From Bacillota bacterium (lineage in GTDB: Bacteria > Bacillota_I > Bacilli_A > RFN20 > CAG-288), in the NCBI GenBank assembly GCA_023459795.1, contig JAEWSP010000028.1:1-64000 (forward strand): 64,000 nt of DNA, in the 5' to 3' direction. The translations under genes were made by a program, and so were the position numbers. The notes below the pieces were generated by a model. It was given only the letters and a program-made list of their open reading frames with translations, was not told where the DNA came from and ran no database searches. Shown one piece after another: positions 34,236 through 43,404 of the stretch. Within the stretch, counting starts at the first letter, position 1, and each line of letters starts with the position of its first letter.

Positions 34236-35912
34236 ATGAACCGGACACGGAAAAGCTCCCTGGCTTTGCTCACCGCCTTGCCACTTCTTAGCTCCTGCTT
34301 TTATCTTACCCATGGAACGCATATCTCCTTCCCTGGTAAGACCCAGACGGATTCTTCTGCCTCTATGGATTACAAGGACGGAGATGATAACTTCTCCTAT
34401 CAGGCAAAAAGCACCGGCGATAGCAGCAATCTTACGCTCTCCAATATCGGAGCTGGTTTTGATTATCATTACCTTCCCTCGACGGGGAACAGCAAGATTC
34501 TGGTCGTCCCGATCCAGTTCCAGGACGACTCCTTTACCCAGGCCGAACTTAGCCGTATCCAGAACACCTTCTTCGGGGATAGCTCGGATACGTATTGGGA
34601 GAGTGTTTCCTCTTTCTACAAGAAGAGCTCTTTCGGAAAACTGAATATTTCCGGGACCGTGGCGGATCCTCTGACTTATCAAGGAACCGTCTCCGAGTTC
34701 CAGACTGCCTACAATTCGGCTTCCAAGGAGAACAAGGTCTACACGGATTCTTTGCTTCAGTCGGCCTTGAACAAGCAGGTCACCAAAGGCGTCGACCTTT
34801 CTTCTTTCGACTCCGATTCCGACGGCTATATCGATGCCGTCTGGATGGTTTATTCCAGCAAGATGGATTCCAGCGAAGATGCCTGGTGGGCATATACGAC
34901 CTGGGCAGGGCTCACTTCCTCCAACAGCTCCTCTTCCGTTACCTTCTCCGGGATGAAGGCAAGCTGCTACAGCTGGGCAAGCGTGGATTTCATGCTGGAA
35001 GGTTCCAACCTTTCCAGTTCCTTCCTTACCACTAACGGAGACGCCCATACCTTCGTCCATGAGACTGGCCATATGATGGGCCTGGACGACTACTATTCGT
35101 ACGATTACGACTATAGCAAAGGCCTCTACGACACTCCGCTTGGGGGAGTCGATATGATGGACTTCAACATCGGAGACCACAATCCTTTCTCCAAGGCACT
35201 CCTTGGCTGGAAGACCCCTTTCGAAGTTACGGAAGCCTACCTGAAGGCAAACAACTACAAGGTTACATTGACGGATTTCCCGACTACCGGGTACAGCATC
35301 CTTCTTCCGGTGATCCATAACGGAACGGATACCTATTACGGAAATGCCTTTGCGGAATATCTTCTAGTCGACCTTTATACGCCGCTAGGCCTGAATAGCC
35401 AGGATACCTCCGGATATGCCGGAAACGGCCTTGCCACATTCACGAATGCCGGCATCCGCGTCACCCACATCAATTCCTCCGTCGGAAAGATCGTCGTGAA
35501 CTCTACCAACGACGGGCTTGTCTGGGATGGGACGACCTATACCGGGATCCCTTCCGCCGACAAGGACAACAATCTAGGATACGATCATGTCTATTACCCG
35601 ATCTTCAGCAATACGAGGTCAAGAAGCTATGCCAAGATCAAGGACGATACCGACTTCTACAGGGGAAGGCTTATCTCCCTTCTCCCGGCAACCGGTTCCA
35701 AGATCCAGGGCTCGAGCCACAACATCAAGACCTACGCCGGGAATTCCTCTCTCTACAAGAAAGGCGATTCCTTCGGCTTGAAGAACGGTGCCTATTCCGA
35801 TTTCTACTTCGATACCGGAGACAAGCCGCAGTTTGGTTTCACAGTCGAAAGTCTTTCTACCAGTACAAGCGGGGCTTCGGCAACGCTTGTCTTCTCCCAG
35901 TTTGGAGAATAA
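34236..35912 (+). CDS. M6-type (immune inhibitor A-like) metalloprotease lipoprotein
   Basis: Secreted, lipid-anchored zinc protease of 558 residues. The signal peptide ends in a lipobox (LLSSC, Cys21). The zinc site is HETGHMMGLDD (H275, E276, H279, D285), the HExxHxxGxxD form of metzincin-like M6 peptidases. The Met-turn region is GGVDMMDFNIGDHNPFSKALLGW, and the upstream FDSDSDGYIDAVWMVYS (191-207) matches the family's Ca-binding-like strand before the active site. The C-terminal part (about 350-558) is beta-rich. It lies 4 nt after an unknown gene and 9 nt before the first giant protein, so cleavage of a partner at the surface is a natural idea, though untested. Confidence 0.9.
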   Translation: MNRTRKSSLALLTALPLLSSCFYLTHGTHISFPGKTQTDSSASMDYKDGDDNFSYQAKSTGDSSNLTLSNIGAGFDYHYLPSTGNSKILVVPIQFQDDSFTQAELSRIQNTFFGDSSDTYWESVSSFYKKSSFGKLNISGTVADPLTYQGTVSEFQTAYNSASKENKVYTDSLLQSALNKQVTKGVDLSSFDSDSDGYIDAVWMVYSSKMDSSEDAWWAYTTWAGLTSSNSSSSVTFSGMKASCYSWASVDFMLEGSNLSSSFLTTNGDAHTFVHETGHMMGLDDYYSYDYDYSKGLYDTPLGGVDMMDFNIGDHNPFSKALLGWKTPFEVTEAYLKANNYKVTLTDFPTTGYSILLPVIHNGTDTYYGNAFAEYLLVDLYTPLGLNSQDTSGYAGNGLATFTNAGIRVTHINSSVGKIVVNSTNDGLVWDGTTYTGIPSADKDNNLGYDHVYYPIFSNTRSRSYAKIKDDTDFYRGRLISLLPATGSKIQGSSHNIKTYAGNSSLYKKGDSFGLKNGAYSDFYFDTGDKPQFGFTVESLSTSTSGASATLVFSQFGE

Positions 35913-35921
35913 AGGAGTTCC

Positions 35922-38900
35922 ATGGGTTATCTTCTCTTTGGATCAGGGCCGCTAGAACTGCCGTTCTCTCCTCTTTATCCGCAGGCATCTTTCGGTCTTT
36001 ACCACGCCGCCTTCAGGACGACTGGCCATACTTATGTCCTTTCCAAGGAAGAAGAGCCATCCTTGCGGGAAGCACTCTGGTTCTATCAGAACCGGATCAA
36101 GCTTTCTTCTTCCTATCCCGTCTTCAACGGGAAGACTTTTGCGTCTCTTCCTTCTTCTTCTCCGGAAGTCCTTTTCCAGGTTCTTGGGCTTCCCGAGGAA
36201 GTCAGCAAGGATTTGGATCCGAAGAAGGATATCCTAGGACAGCTTTCCTTTGCGGCGGGGCTTAGAAGCCTAAGGAGGGAAAGCTATCTTTCCGTCTACA
36301 AGCCGAAAGGCCGGAAATGGTATACGGATATCTTCAAGATGTACTGCCTCGAGCAGGGAGTCTTCTTCCTCTATGACGAGACCAAGCCGTTTATGGAGAA
36401 AGACGGACCTCTTCTCCCAGTCTATTTCCACGAGGAATCCCTCGACTCCGAAATCAAGGGACTGATCGAAACCGCGAAGACGGAAAGATTTGCTATCGAT
36501 CTGCAGTCTATGGGACCCGATCCCAAGCTTCTGATCCCGATGCAGAAGTACGACTCCTTCTCCTTCGAGGACAGGGTCGATTATTTCGTGAACGGAAACT
36601 ACCATCAGGATATTGCCTCCGTTTCCTCTCCGGAGGGTTTCCGGAAGCAGTACGGAAAGCTTCTCCGGGAATACATCAGCGATATCGTGAATGTTCTCTT
36701 CGACCGCTTTGCCTCCAGGGTCCTGAACCACCCTACCGGCAAGACCTCTTTCCTTACAAGAACCAGGAGCACGGCATCCAACCGCACTTATTATGTCCTC
36801 TCCTCCTTCGGGGGAGAGATGTATTCCACAGACGGGAAGAACTGGGCATTGTCCGAAGAAGACAGGCCGAGGATCAGGAAACGTCTTTCCCTTCTTATGA
36901 AGAAGACCAAGATGCCGCTATTGATCTATTCCGGACTCGGCTTGCCGTATGAGGGGTATGGCTTTGTAAAGGGAACAAAGGCCAAGACCCCTTCTTCTTT
37001 CCTGTCTCTCCTCCCCTTCGACAAGAAGATCCCGTCTGCCCTCTCCTTCCTATCGGCCAAGAGGTCAGGCCTTTCCTATTCCTATCTTGTCGGACAGGAG
37101 AAGCACGGGAATGTCTTCCTTGCAAGGAAGCTTTCCGATAACGGGATCCTTATCCGGATGGAGAACGGGGACGAACCGCTTGTTGCCGACAGCGTTCTGA
37201 CCCTGTCTATCGATTACAAGGCGAGGAAGATTCCGGAGCTTGCTGCTCTTTTCTCTTCTCTTCCTCTTTCCGGCGAGGTTCTTCTAGGATACGACCTAGA
37301 CGAAGAAGATGCAGACCTACTCCATCTCCGTCCTGTCCTGGAACAGCTGGACCTCATTTATCAGAACAAGGCTCTGGCCTTCTTCTTTTCCCTTCTGAAA
37401 GGCGTCTCTATAAGACAGGCTGTCCTGAATATGACATCCCAGAAGAAATCCCTCTTCTCGGAAGACCTGGTCAGTTTCTTCCTATATGCCTTCTCTCTTC
37501 TCTATAAAGCCGTCAAGGAGAACTACAGACGGGCTACTCTCGACAGGAAGGATACTTTATCACTTCTTTCCCTGGATCAGGCGCCGGCAAAGGGAGAGAC
37601 GTTCGAACCCAACCTCCCTTATCCGTTTGTTTCCTTCGGCGCTTCCGCCTACTCCTTCCGGAAGTCCTTTTTCGGGCATCCGTATATCTGCTCTTCCGAA
37701 AAGGACGGAGTCAAGGCGATGATAGAATCGCTGGGAAGGCAATACGATCTCCTTTTCGGAAAGGAAGGGAAGAAGACGGAAAGAAATCTTTTCATCCTTT
37801 CCAAGCTCGGGCTTCCGGAGAACATCACGGCTCTTCTCTCCCCGAAGAAAGATCTTCTTCCGCAGATTCCTTTTATGGATCAGATATGCCACCTCTGCCA
37901 GAAGAGCGAACCTAGCTACTACGAGCCTCTGGACAGCAAAGGCGTCCTTCCTTACAACATCTATCTCACCTATATCCGGAACGAGGAAGCAAGACGGGGC
38001 CTGGTGGTGGATCAGTATCTTTCCGACGAAGACTCCCTGGATTCCCTGATCCAGAATCTCAACGGAAAATCCTATACCGGGATCCTGCATCCGGATTTCC
38101 CGAAGCTGGATCCTCTCCTTTCCTTCTACCTGTCGACCAAGCCTTCTTCCATGCTTGCGCTTTTATGCTCCTTCTTCCCCTCGGAAATCAACAGTGCCGG
38201 AATCCGGGCCATGGTCAGCCGGTTCCTCTCTTTGGGGCAGGATACCCTGCATAAGCTTTTCTTTGCCTGCACAAAGGACCTCTATCACGACATAGAACAG
38301 AATATGCCGGTATTTGCTTTCTTCTGCTTCCTCTTCAAGATGGCCGAAAGAGCATACGGAGTCTATGTCTCGGAAGAGAAGATACCGGATCTCAAGGATA
38401 TGGATTCCACTCTGAACCTGGATTATAACCCCAGGCTTCTTTATCCCTATGTCCATCTAGGAAGAGTCTACAATGCCTATACCAAGGATCCCAGAAGCAA
38501 CGACTTCTACTTCTGCTCCTGCGACAAGGAGAGCATCCTCGGGTTTACCAAGGAGGTCACGAAGAGCCTTAAGAAGAGCGGCGTCAAGATGCCGTTCCTC
38601 ACTCCGATGGTCCTGGGGATGGTGGGGCTGCCTTACAGGGCAATCCTGAGGTACGGGTCCTTCGATTTAGATAACGACAGTCCGGAAACCCTTGTCAACT
38701 CCGTTATGGAATATAAGGATGGTATTTGCAGGAGATGCACTAATATTGCTCATGCCGCACTTGTAGAACCCTTTATCAAGGCTGCCTCTTTCAAAGCGGA
38801 CAAGAGCGGAGAATACGCCTTCTGCTTAAACGGGATGGCACATGACCATATCCTGGTTTTCTCCTTCCATGCCGTGGAGAGCATCGTCTATGATCCCCAT

Positions 38901-39317
38901 TACTGGTATGAGCTTTCCAACACCTCCGATGAGAGGATACCGGATCTCTACTATTACGGAACGAGTCCGAGCGAGGAGACCTATTCCTTCTTCCGGATGG
39001 ACAAGAACCGCCTCTCCGACTACCTGATCGAATTCACTGCCCGGTCGAAGAAAGCGGAAGAGCTTAGCGCTGCTTCTAGCGGAATCCTGATCGATACCTA
39101 TGCGAGTTCTCCGGATGTCTTCTACCAGTTCCTCTTCGGTCCTATCGACGACGATGAGACTCTGGAGAGGCAGGTGAAGACCGCCTTCCCGGAAGTGAAC
39201 AGGGTACGGAAGGAAATCCAGGTCCAGGTGATGGAGACTATCCTTGGATTCCTGACCTTCCTCGTCGAGATGTTCTTTGCCAAGTATGTCGCAGAAGAAC
39301 AGAGGATAGGACGTTAA
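35922..39317 (+). CDS. Giant modular protein 1, with a transglutaminase-like last module
   Basis: An 1131-residue protein with no described family that I can name. It has no signal peptide. Four modules are marked by a conserved pattern: an aromatic/Gly strand, a KEExP/EEDRP-like turn, a helix, then a hydrophobic-G-L-P end. The GLP points are at 89-91, 340-342, 630-632 and 902-904. In module 4, DGICRRCTNIAHAAL (C936), MAHDHILVF (H974/H976) and IVYDPHYW (D991) have the order and spacing of the transglutaminase/papain-like Cys-His-Asp core. Module 3 has a weaker echo (ICHLC, then VVDQY). The C-terminus (about 1104-1122) is hydrophobic, like a tail anchor. GGAG overlaps the upstream stop codon area, and its stop is 1 nt from the next start. 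Confidence 0.85.
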   Translation: MGYLLFGSGPLELPFSPLYPQASFGLYHAAFRTTGHTYVLSKEEEPSLREALWFYQNRIKLSSSYPVFNGKTFASLPSSSPEVLFQVLGLPEEVSKDLDPKKDILGQLSFAAGLRSLRRESYLSVYKPKGRKWYTDIFKMYCLEQGVFFLYDETKPFMEKDGPLLPVYFHEESLDSEIKGLIETAKTERFAIDLQSMGPDPKLLIPMQKYDSFSFEDRVDYFVNGNYHQDIASVSSPEGFRKQYGKLLREYISDIVNVLFDRFASRVLNHPTGKTSFLTRTRSTASNRTYYVLSSFGGEMYSTDGKNWALSEEDRPRIRKRLSLLMKKTKMPLLIYSGLGLPYEGYGFVKGTKAKTPSSFLSLLPFDKKIPSALSFLSAKRSGLSYSYLVGQEKHGNVFLARKLSDNGILIRMENGDEPLVADSVLTLSIDYKARKIPELAALFSSLPLSGEVLLGYDLDEEDADLLHLRPVLEQLDLIYQNKALAFFFSLLKGVSIRQAVLNMTSQKKSLFSEDLVSFFLYAFSLLYKAVKENYRRATLDRKDTLSLLSLDQAPAKGETFEPNLPYPFVSFGASAYSFRKSFFGHPYICSSEKDGVKAMIESLGRQYDLLFGKEGKKTERNLFILSKLGLPENITALLSPKKDLLPQIPFMDQICHLCQKSEPSYYEPLDSKGVLPYNIYLTYIRNEEARRGLVVDQYLSDEDSLDSLIQNLNGKSYTGILHPDFPKLDPLLSFYLSTKPSSMLALLCSFFPSEINSAGIRAMVSRFLSLGQDTLHKLFFACTKDLYHDIEQNMPVFAFFCFLFKMAERAYGVYVSEEKIPDLKDMDSTLNLDYNPRLLYPYVHLGRVYNAYTKDPRSNDFYFCSCDKESILGFTKEVTKSLKKSGVKMPFLTPMVLGMVGLPYRAILRYGSFDLDNDSPETLVNSVMEYKDGICRRCTNIAHAALVEPFIKAASFKADKSGEYAFCLNGMAHDHILVFSFHAVESIVYDPHYWYELSNTSDERIPDLYYYGTSPSEETYSFFRMDKNRLSDYLIEFTARSKKAEELSAASSGILIDTYASSPDVFYQFLFGPIDDDETLERQVKTAFPEVNRVRKEIQVQVMETILGFLTFLVEMFFAKYVAEEQRIGR

Positions 39318-39318
39318 C

Positions 39319-42300
39319 ATGCAGTACAGCTATGAAATGTTCAAGACCAGGAAGGAACCTTCCGAAAGGAATTCCTACAGGTATCTGATCGATACTCCTT
39401 TCTATTCCGTCTATACGGACGGGAAGAAGGATTTCCATATGGCCAAGGAAGACCGGCCTTCTCTTCTGGAGAGGGTGGCCTTCTTCGAAAAGGAGATAAG
39501 GAAGAATCCTTATCCTATCTATACCGCAAAAGGTATTCTCGTAAGCCGGAATCCTAATAACATCACCGCGGTAAGCCAGATCCTGGGACTGCCGGAGGAG
39601 ATGGTCTATGAGATCCCGAACGGGAAGAACAAGAAGCTTCTCGGAACTTCCGAGATCCTTTCCAGGATCTCCTTCGAAGACTCCCTCTTCCAGGGATACG
39701 GGGCGCTTCCGTCCAAAGACAGGGAAGAGATTCTCCGCTCCAACTCCACCGTCATGATCGGAGCCATCAATTATCTGATAGAGAAGGGCATCTTCTTCCT
39801 GGAACCGGAACGGATCCTGGATACCGGGGATCCGGAAGACGCTTTCCCGATCTATGTCGATGAAGAGAAGCTGAGGGAAGAAGGAATCTCCGGCAGGCTG
39901 AGCGGAGAGGAGCTTCTTATCAGCTTTACCGGAGAGGACGACCTTATCGGCAGGGACGACTTCATCGATCTCTATCTTCCCACCAGGGAGAAGAGCCTTT
40001 CCGAACTCTGCCGTATTGCTTTCTCTCCTCTTCCCCCGAAGCCTGCAAAAGCTTTCTTTGTCTACAGGGAGAGCCTGAAGAACTACTTCTACGGACTGGT
40101 CAGGCATTTCCTGGATGAATATTTCTTCCACCGTTACGGAATCAACCGGATGCTGAGCCTGTCGGTCCTCGATACGGACACCGGGAACTACTACACGCCC
40201 TATCCGTATATTGCTTCCGGGGCAAGGATCCCGATGCTCGGCAAGGAATACCGGTCCTTTGTCATCCGCGGGGACGAAGTCCAGGAAGAGATCAAGCCGA
40301 GGCGTTTCTGCTTCCGGGAACTGGACCGGGAGAAGATAAGGACCGGCTACGATGCCGTCCACCTCTATTTCCAGAACCATAAGGAGAAAGGTTTCCTTCC
40401 TCCGCTTTTCCTGAAGATGATGGGAGTCCCGGCCAAGGCTTTCCCTTTTGCCGAGTACTTCGACTTCGAGAGAGGAACCGCAGATCAGTTCTTGGCCTGC
40501 TTCGAATTCCTAGATACGACTTTAGGATACAAGGACGACTATCCTGTCCTTCTGCCGGATTCGGACGGCCTTTTGGTGGAGGGGGATAAGGAGGAAGTTT
40601 CCCTTCTTTATCTTCTTGACCGGCTTTGCCAAGACAATCTCTTCATCAGCAGCTACAGTCCTTTCTACGAAGACCCTTCCCATCCGTTCTATCTTTCCGG
40701 AACGACCAAGGACCAGGCTCTGCTCGACCTTCTGTCCGGAAAGACGAAAGCCTACAGGATCGGGCTTGAGGAGATGGAGAGGAGAACGATCGAAAGCCAG
40801 ATGACTTTCCAGGACCTCCATCTGATCCAAGCTTTCCTTATCACGGACGATGACAACGGAACCCTGAAGACCGTCAAAGCCTTCTTCTCCTATATGGCCA
40901 AAGGATATGACTCTTTTGAAGCGGCAAAATACACGCTGGCCGATAGGAATCCCGGCTTTGACAGGAAGACATTCCTGGCCTTTATAGAAGGATCCTTTGC
41001 TTTCTATCTTTTGAAAAGCAAAAGCCCGAAGATTCCTGCCCTCAACACCCTTTCCGGTTTCCGCGGGGAGGAAATGTTCTACGATCCGACTCTTCCTCTT
41101 CCTTTCGTCCACAGGGGAAGGCTGTTCCTTGGCTATTCCAAGACGGAAGACTCTCCTGTGTACCTCGATTCCAGGGACCGGCCTGCCATCTCCAATCTAC
41201 TGAAGATCTACGACGAGTATTTCGCCAAGATGTCTGCTTTCCTCTATCCGGATCTTTTCCGGGGAAGGGAGAGAATCCTTCTCTTCCTTTCCCTCTCCAA
41301 GATAGAAACAAGGGAGCTCTTCCTGGGGCTTCCTCTCGGAGCCAGCGATTTCACCGGCAAGGAAGGCAGCGAAAAGGAAATCCTTTATCAGGACGGCATC
41401 TCCCTCTTCGGAAGGGAAGACCACCGGAAGGCAGTCTCTTTGGACCGGTTGCTAAGGCGCCTTGCAATCACCTCACTCTCCCTTAGGGGCGGGCTATATC
41501 CTTTAAGCCAGGCCGGGCAGCCTGTCCGCCTCTTCTTCGCCAAGGACTCCCTGGACGAACGGCTTGCCTATGCCTTCCAGCCGGATGTCATCCGGGCATA
41601 TTTCATCGATCCGAACAACCAGGCCGGTTTCACCGGCTTGGACGAAGAAGCCATCTCTTCCCTTCTCCTTCTTTCCGACAAGGCTCTCCTTAAGGACTTC
41701 GTCCCGCTTCTTTCTTCCGGACCGGAAGAGGAACGGAACCAGGGAATATACGATAACCTTGCCCTCTGCTACGGAGCTCAGGTAGAATACGGCTTCCTAG
41801 TCTCCCTCTCCCAGGAATATTTCCATTCCGAGAAGAGAACCTCCTTCTTCTATGAACTGGAGAAGAGCCCGACGAAGAACGTCTGCCTGGCTTTAGGCGG
41901 AATCTTCGATGCTTATCGGTATCCGTCGGAAAAGGATTTCTTCCTTGCCGAAGAAGATGCACCGCTTCTTCTTTCTGCAATCAATGATGCTATCGGAACA
42001 ACTCCGGCAAAGATAAGAAAGTCGGTTCTTTATAGGCAAGACGTGTTCTGCCGTGTCGGACTTCCGCTTGTGCTTCTGGAGAATGCTCTGGTACTATTCG
42101 GAAAGAAGAAGATCACGAAAGAGGATATCGCTTCCTCCTTCCGGTTTGCTAAGAGGCCTCTTGGAATCAAGGACTACACGCCGAATGGTTTCTTTGCGGC
42201 CAAGAAGGCAGTCTATGGAGGGTTCAACGAACCTTCCAGGGTCCGGCATGAATGCCTGAAGGACGGTTTCTTCGTGCCGAACGGTTCTTACCTGCTCCTA

Positions 42301-42780
42301 GACGCATACAGCAATCTTTCTTCCCTTACGGGAGACTACCAGAAGGCTTTCGACAGCATCCAGGATCTTGCCATCGTCGCGGAGAAGAACCTTTTAGGAG
42401 ATGCCAGGGATACCTTGCTCCCTTCCCCGATTCTTTTTGCCAGCAAAACGGATTTCTTCCTCCGAACCTTGAAGGAAGAGAAGTGCATAACGGAAGTCGA
42501 AGCCTTCCTTCTTAAGGAGGGGTTAAGCACGATCTACAGGAAAGACCCCCGCTTCCTTCCTAAAGCCATCAACCTTCTGACCTTCTATCAGACGAAGGCT
42601 TTCGAGGAATGGGTTTCAGGTTCCCTCCTTTCCCTCCCCCGCTTCGGATACCACAAGCCCAAGAAGAGCTTCTTCGCCTTCTTTGTGATGCTCTTCTGCT
42701 TCTTCCAGTGCCAGCAGGTCGTCTTCCTCAAGAGCGGAAGGCTGCTCTCAGACAAGAAGACAGATCCGGACAGGAAATGA
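39319..42780 (+). CDS. Giant modular protein 2, paralogue of giant protein 1
   Basis: An 1153-residue protein, clearly related to the preceding one. Compare DRPSLLERVAFFEKEI ... SQILGLPEEM (about 45-94) with EPSLREALWFYQNRI ... FQVLGLPEEV in protein 1. Module ends (GLP or GVP) are at 90-92, 369-371, 670-672 and 914-916. The last module keeps a His and an Asp (VRHECL, H977; YLLLDAYS, D995) in the relevant places but no clear matching Cys, so it may be an inactive partner. There is no signal peptide. A hydrophobic segment (about 1117-1137) and a short charged tail end the protein. It starts 1 nt after protein 1, so the two are translated in sequence. Confidence 0.85.
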   Translation: MQYSYEMFKTRKEPSERNSYRYLIDTPFYSVYTDGKKDFHMAKEDRPSLLERVAFFEKEIRKNPYPIYTAKGILVSRNPNNITAVSQILGLPEEMVYEIPNGKNKKLLGTSEILSRISFEDSLFQGYGALPSKDREEILRSNSTVMIGAINYLIEKGIFFLEPERILDTGDPEDAFPIYVDEEKLREEGISGRLSGEELLISFTGEDDLIGRDDFIDLYLPTREKSLSELCRIAFSPLPPKPAKAFFVYRESLKNYFYGLVRHFLDEYFFHRYGINRMLSLSVLDTDTGNYYTPYPYIASGARIPMLGKEYRSFVIRGDEVQEEIKPRRFCFRELDREKIRTGYDAVHLYFQNHKEKGFLPPLFLKMMGVPAKAFPFAEYFDFERGTADQFLACFEFLDTTLGYKDDYPVLLPDSDGLLVEGDKEEVSLLYLLDRLCQDNLFISSYSPFYEDPSHPFYLSGTTKDQALLDLLSGKTKAYRIGLEEMERRTIESQMTFQDLHLIQAFLITDDDNGTLKTVKAFFSYMAKGYDSFEAAKYTLADRNPGFDRKTFLAFIEGSFAFYLLKSKSPKIPALNTLSGFRGEEMFYDPTLPLPFVHRGRLFLGYSKTEDSPVYLDSRDRPAISNLLKIYDEYFAKMSAFLYPDLFRGRERILLFLSLSKIETRELFLGLPLGASDFTGKEGSEKEILYQDGISLFGREDHRKAVSLDRLLRRLAITSLSLRGGLYPLSQAGQPVRLFFAKDSLDERLAYAFQPDVIRAYFIDPNNQAGFTGLDEEAISSLLLLSDKALLKDFVPLLSSGPEEERNQGIYDNLALCYGAQVEYGFLVSLSQEYFHSEKRTSFFYELEKSPTKNVCLALGGIFDAYRYPSEKDFFLAEEDAPLLLSAINDAIGTTPAKIRKSVLYRQDVFCRVGLPLVLLENALVLFGKKKITKEDIASSFRFAKRPLGIKDYTPNGFFAAKKAVYGGFNEPSRVRHECLKDGFFVPNGSYLLLDAYSNLSSLTGDYQKAFDSIQDLAIVAEKNLLGDARDTLLPSPILFASKTDFFLRTLKEEKCITEVEAFLLKEGLSTIYRKDPRFLPKAINLLTFYQTKAFEEWVSGSLLSLPRFGYHKPKKSFFAFFVMLFCFFQCQQVVFLKSGRLLSDKKTDPDRK

Positions 42781-42833
42781 CAGGAAACCAGAAAGAGAAG
42801 AAGGGATAATCTTCCTAGAAAGGCACAACGGAT

Positions 42834-43292
42834 ATGGATTGGCCACAGGAAATGAACAAGGCGATGGCTCTTTACGGGGTCAAGAGGAGATTCTCCAACA
42901 AGGACGGAGAAAACTTTGTTGCTATCCCGAAGATGTGGGACGAACTGACCAAGGACAAAACAGTCCGGAAGATAACGGAAAAAGGAGACGGGTTCCTTTA
43001 CGGTGCCTGCTACGACTTTTCCAAGGACTGCTCCGAGTTCTTTTATATGATTGCTTCCAAGGGCGAAGAAGAGGGGATGGAAGCCCTCGTGATCCCGGAA
43101 GCGACTTATGCCAAGTTCTCTGCCGAAGGCGTCCAAGGACTGCAGGATATGACTAAGGAGATATATTCGGAATGGCTTCCTTCTTCCGGCTACAAGCATG
43201 ACGACAGACCGGAGCTGGAAGTCTATCCTCCCCATTGTCAAGAAGAGGAAGAATGGCCTGTTGAGCTGTGGGTTCCGATAGTTAAAGCTTAG
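42834..43292 (+). CDS. GyrI-like/effector-binding (SRPBCC-like) protein
   Basis: A 152-residue cytoplasmic protein resembling the GyrI-like/AraC effector-binding domain, which binds small molecules and can inhibit gyrase in E. coli. Supporting features: an N-terminal GVKRRFSNKDGENFVAIPKMWDEL segment, a middle EEEGMEALVIPEATYAKF segment and the C-terminal EIYSEWLPSSGYKHDDRPELEVYP ... ELWVPIVK, which is the most conserved part of the fold. There is no DNA-binding domain. The ribosome site is weak (AAAGG). It lies 53 nt after giant protein 2 and before a strong terminator, so it may be the last gene of that operon. Confidence 0.75.
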   Translation: MDWPQEMNKAMALYGVKRRFSNKDGENFVAIPKMWDELTKDKTVRKITEKGDGFLYGACYDFSKDCSEFFYMIASKGEEEGMEALVIPEATYAKFSAEGVQGLQDMTKEIYSEWLPSSGYKHDDRPELEVYPPHCQEEEEWPVELWVPIVKA

Positions 43293-43325
43293 TAAGAATT
43301 ACGGGAAGAGCTTAAAAACCTCGGA

Positions 43326-43365
43326 GATAGCAAAGCAAAGGACACTCAAATTGCTTTGCTATTTT
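43326..43365 (+). terminator. Intrinsic terminator after the giant-protein operon
   Basis: ATAGCAAAGCAA (43326-43337) pairs fully with TTGCTTTGCTAT (43350-43361), followed by TTTTTATT. This 12-bp stem ends the operon of about 9 kb that starts at 33884. Confidence 0.92.
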
Positions 43366-43373
43366 TATTGAAA

Positions 43374-43404
43374 ATTTGTTAAAACGGCTTAATAACAAAT
43401 GTAA
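43374..43404 (+). promoter_or_regulatory. Promoter and inverted repeat for the large coiled-coil lipoprotein
   Basis: TTGTTA (43375-43380) and TGTAAT (43399-43404) are 18 bases apart. An inverted repeat (TTTGTTA, 43374-43380, and TAACAAA, 43392-43398) covers the -35 and the spacer end. The half-site resembles that at 11383-11399. About 185 bases of leader follow before the start codon, with no clear structure. Confidence 0.5.
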
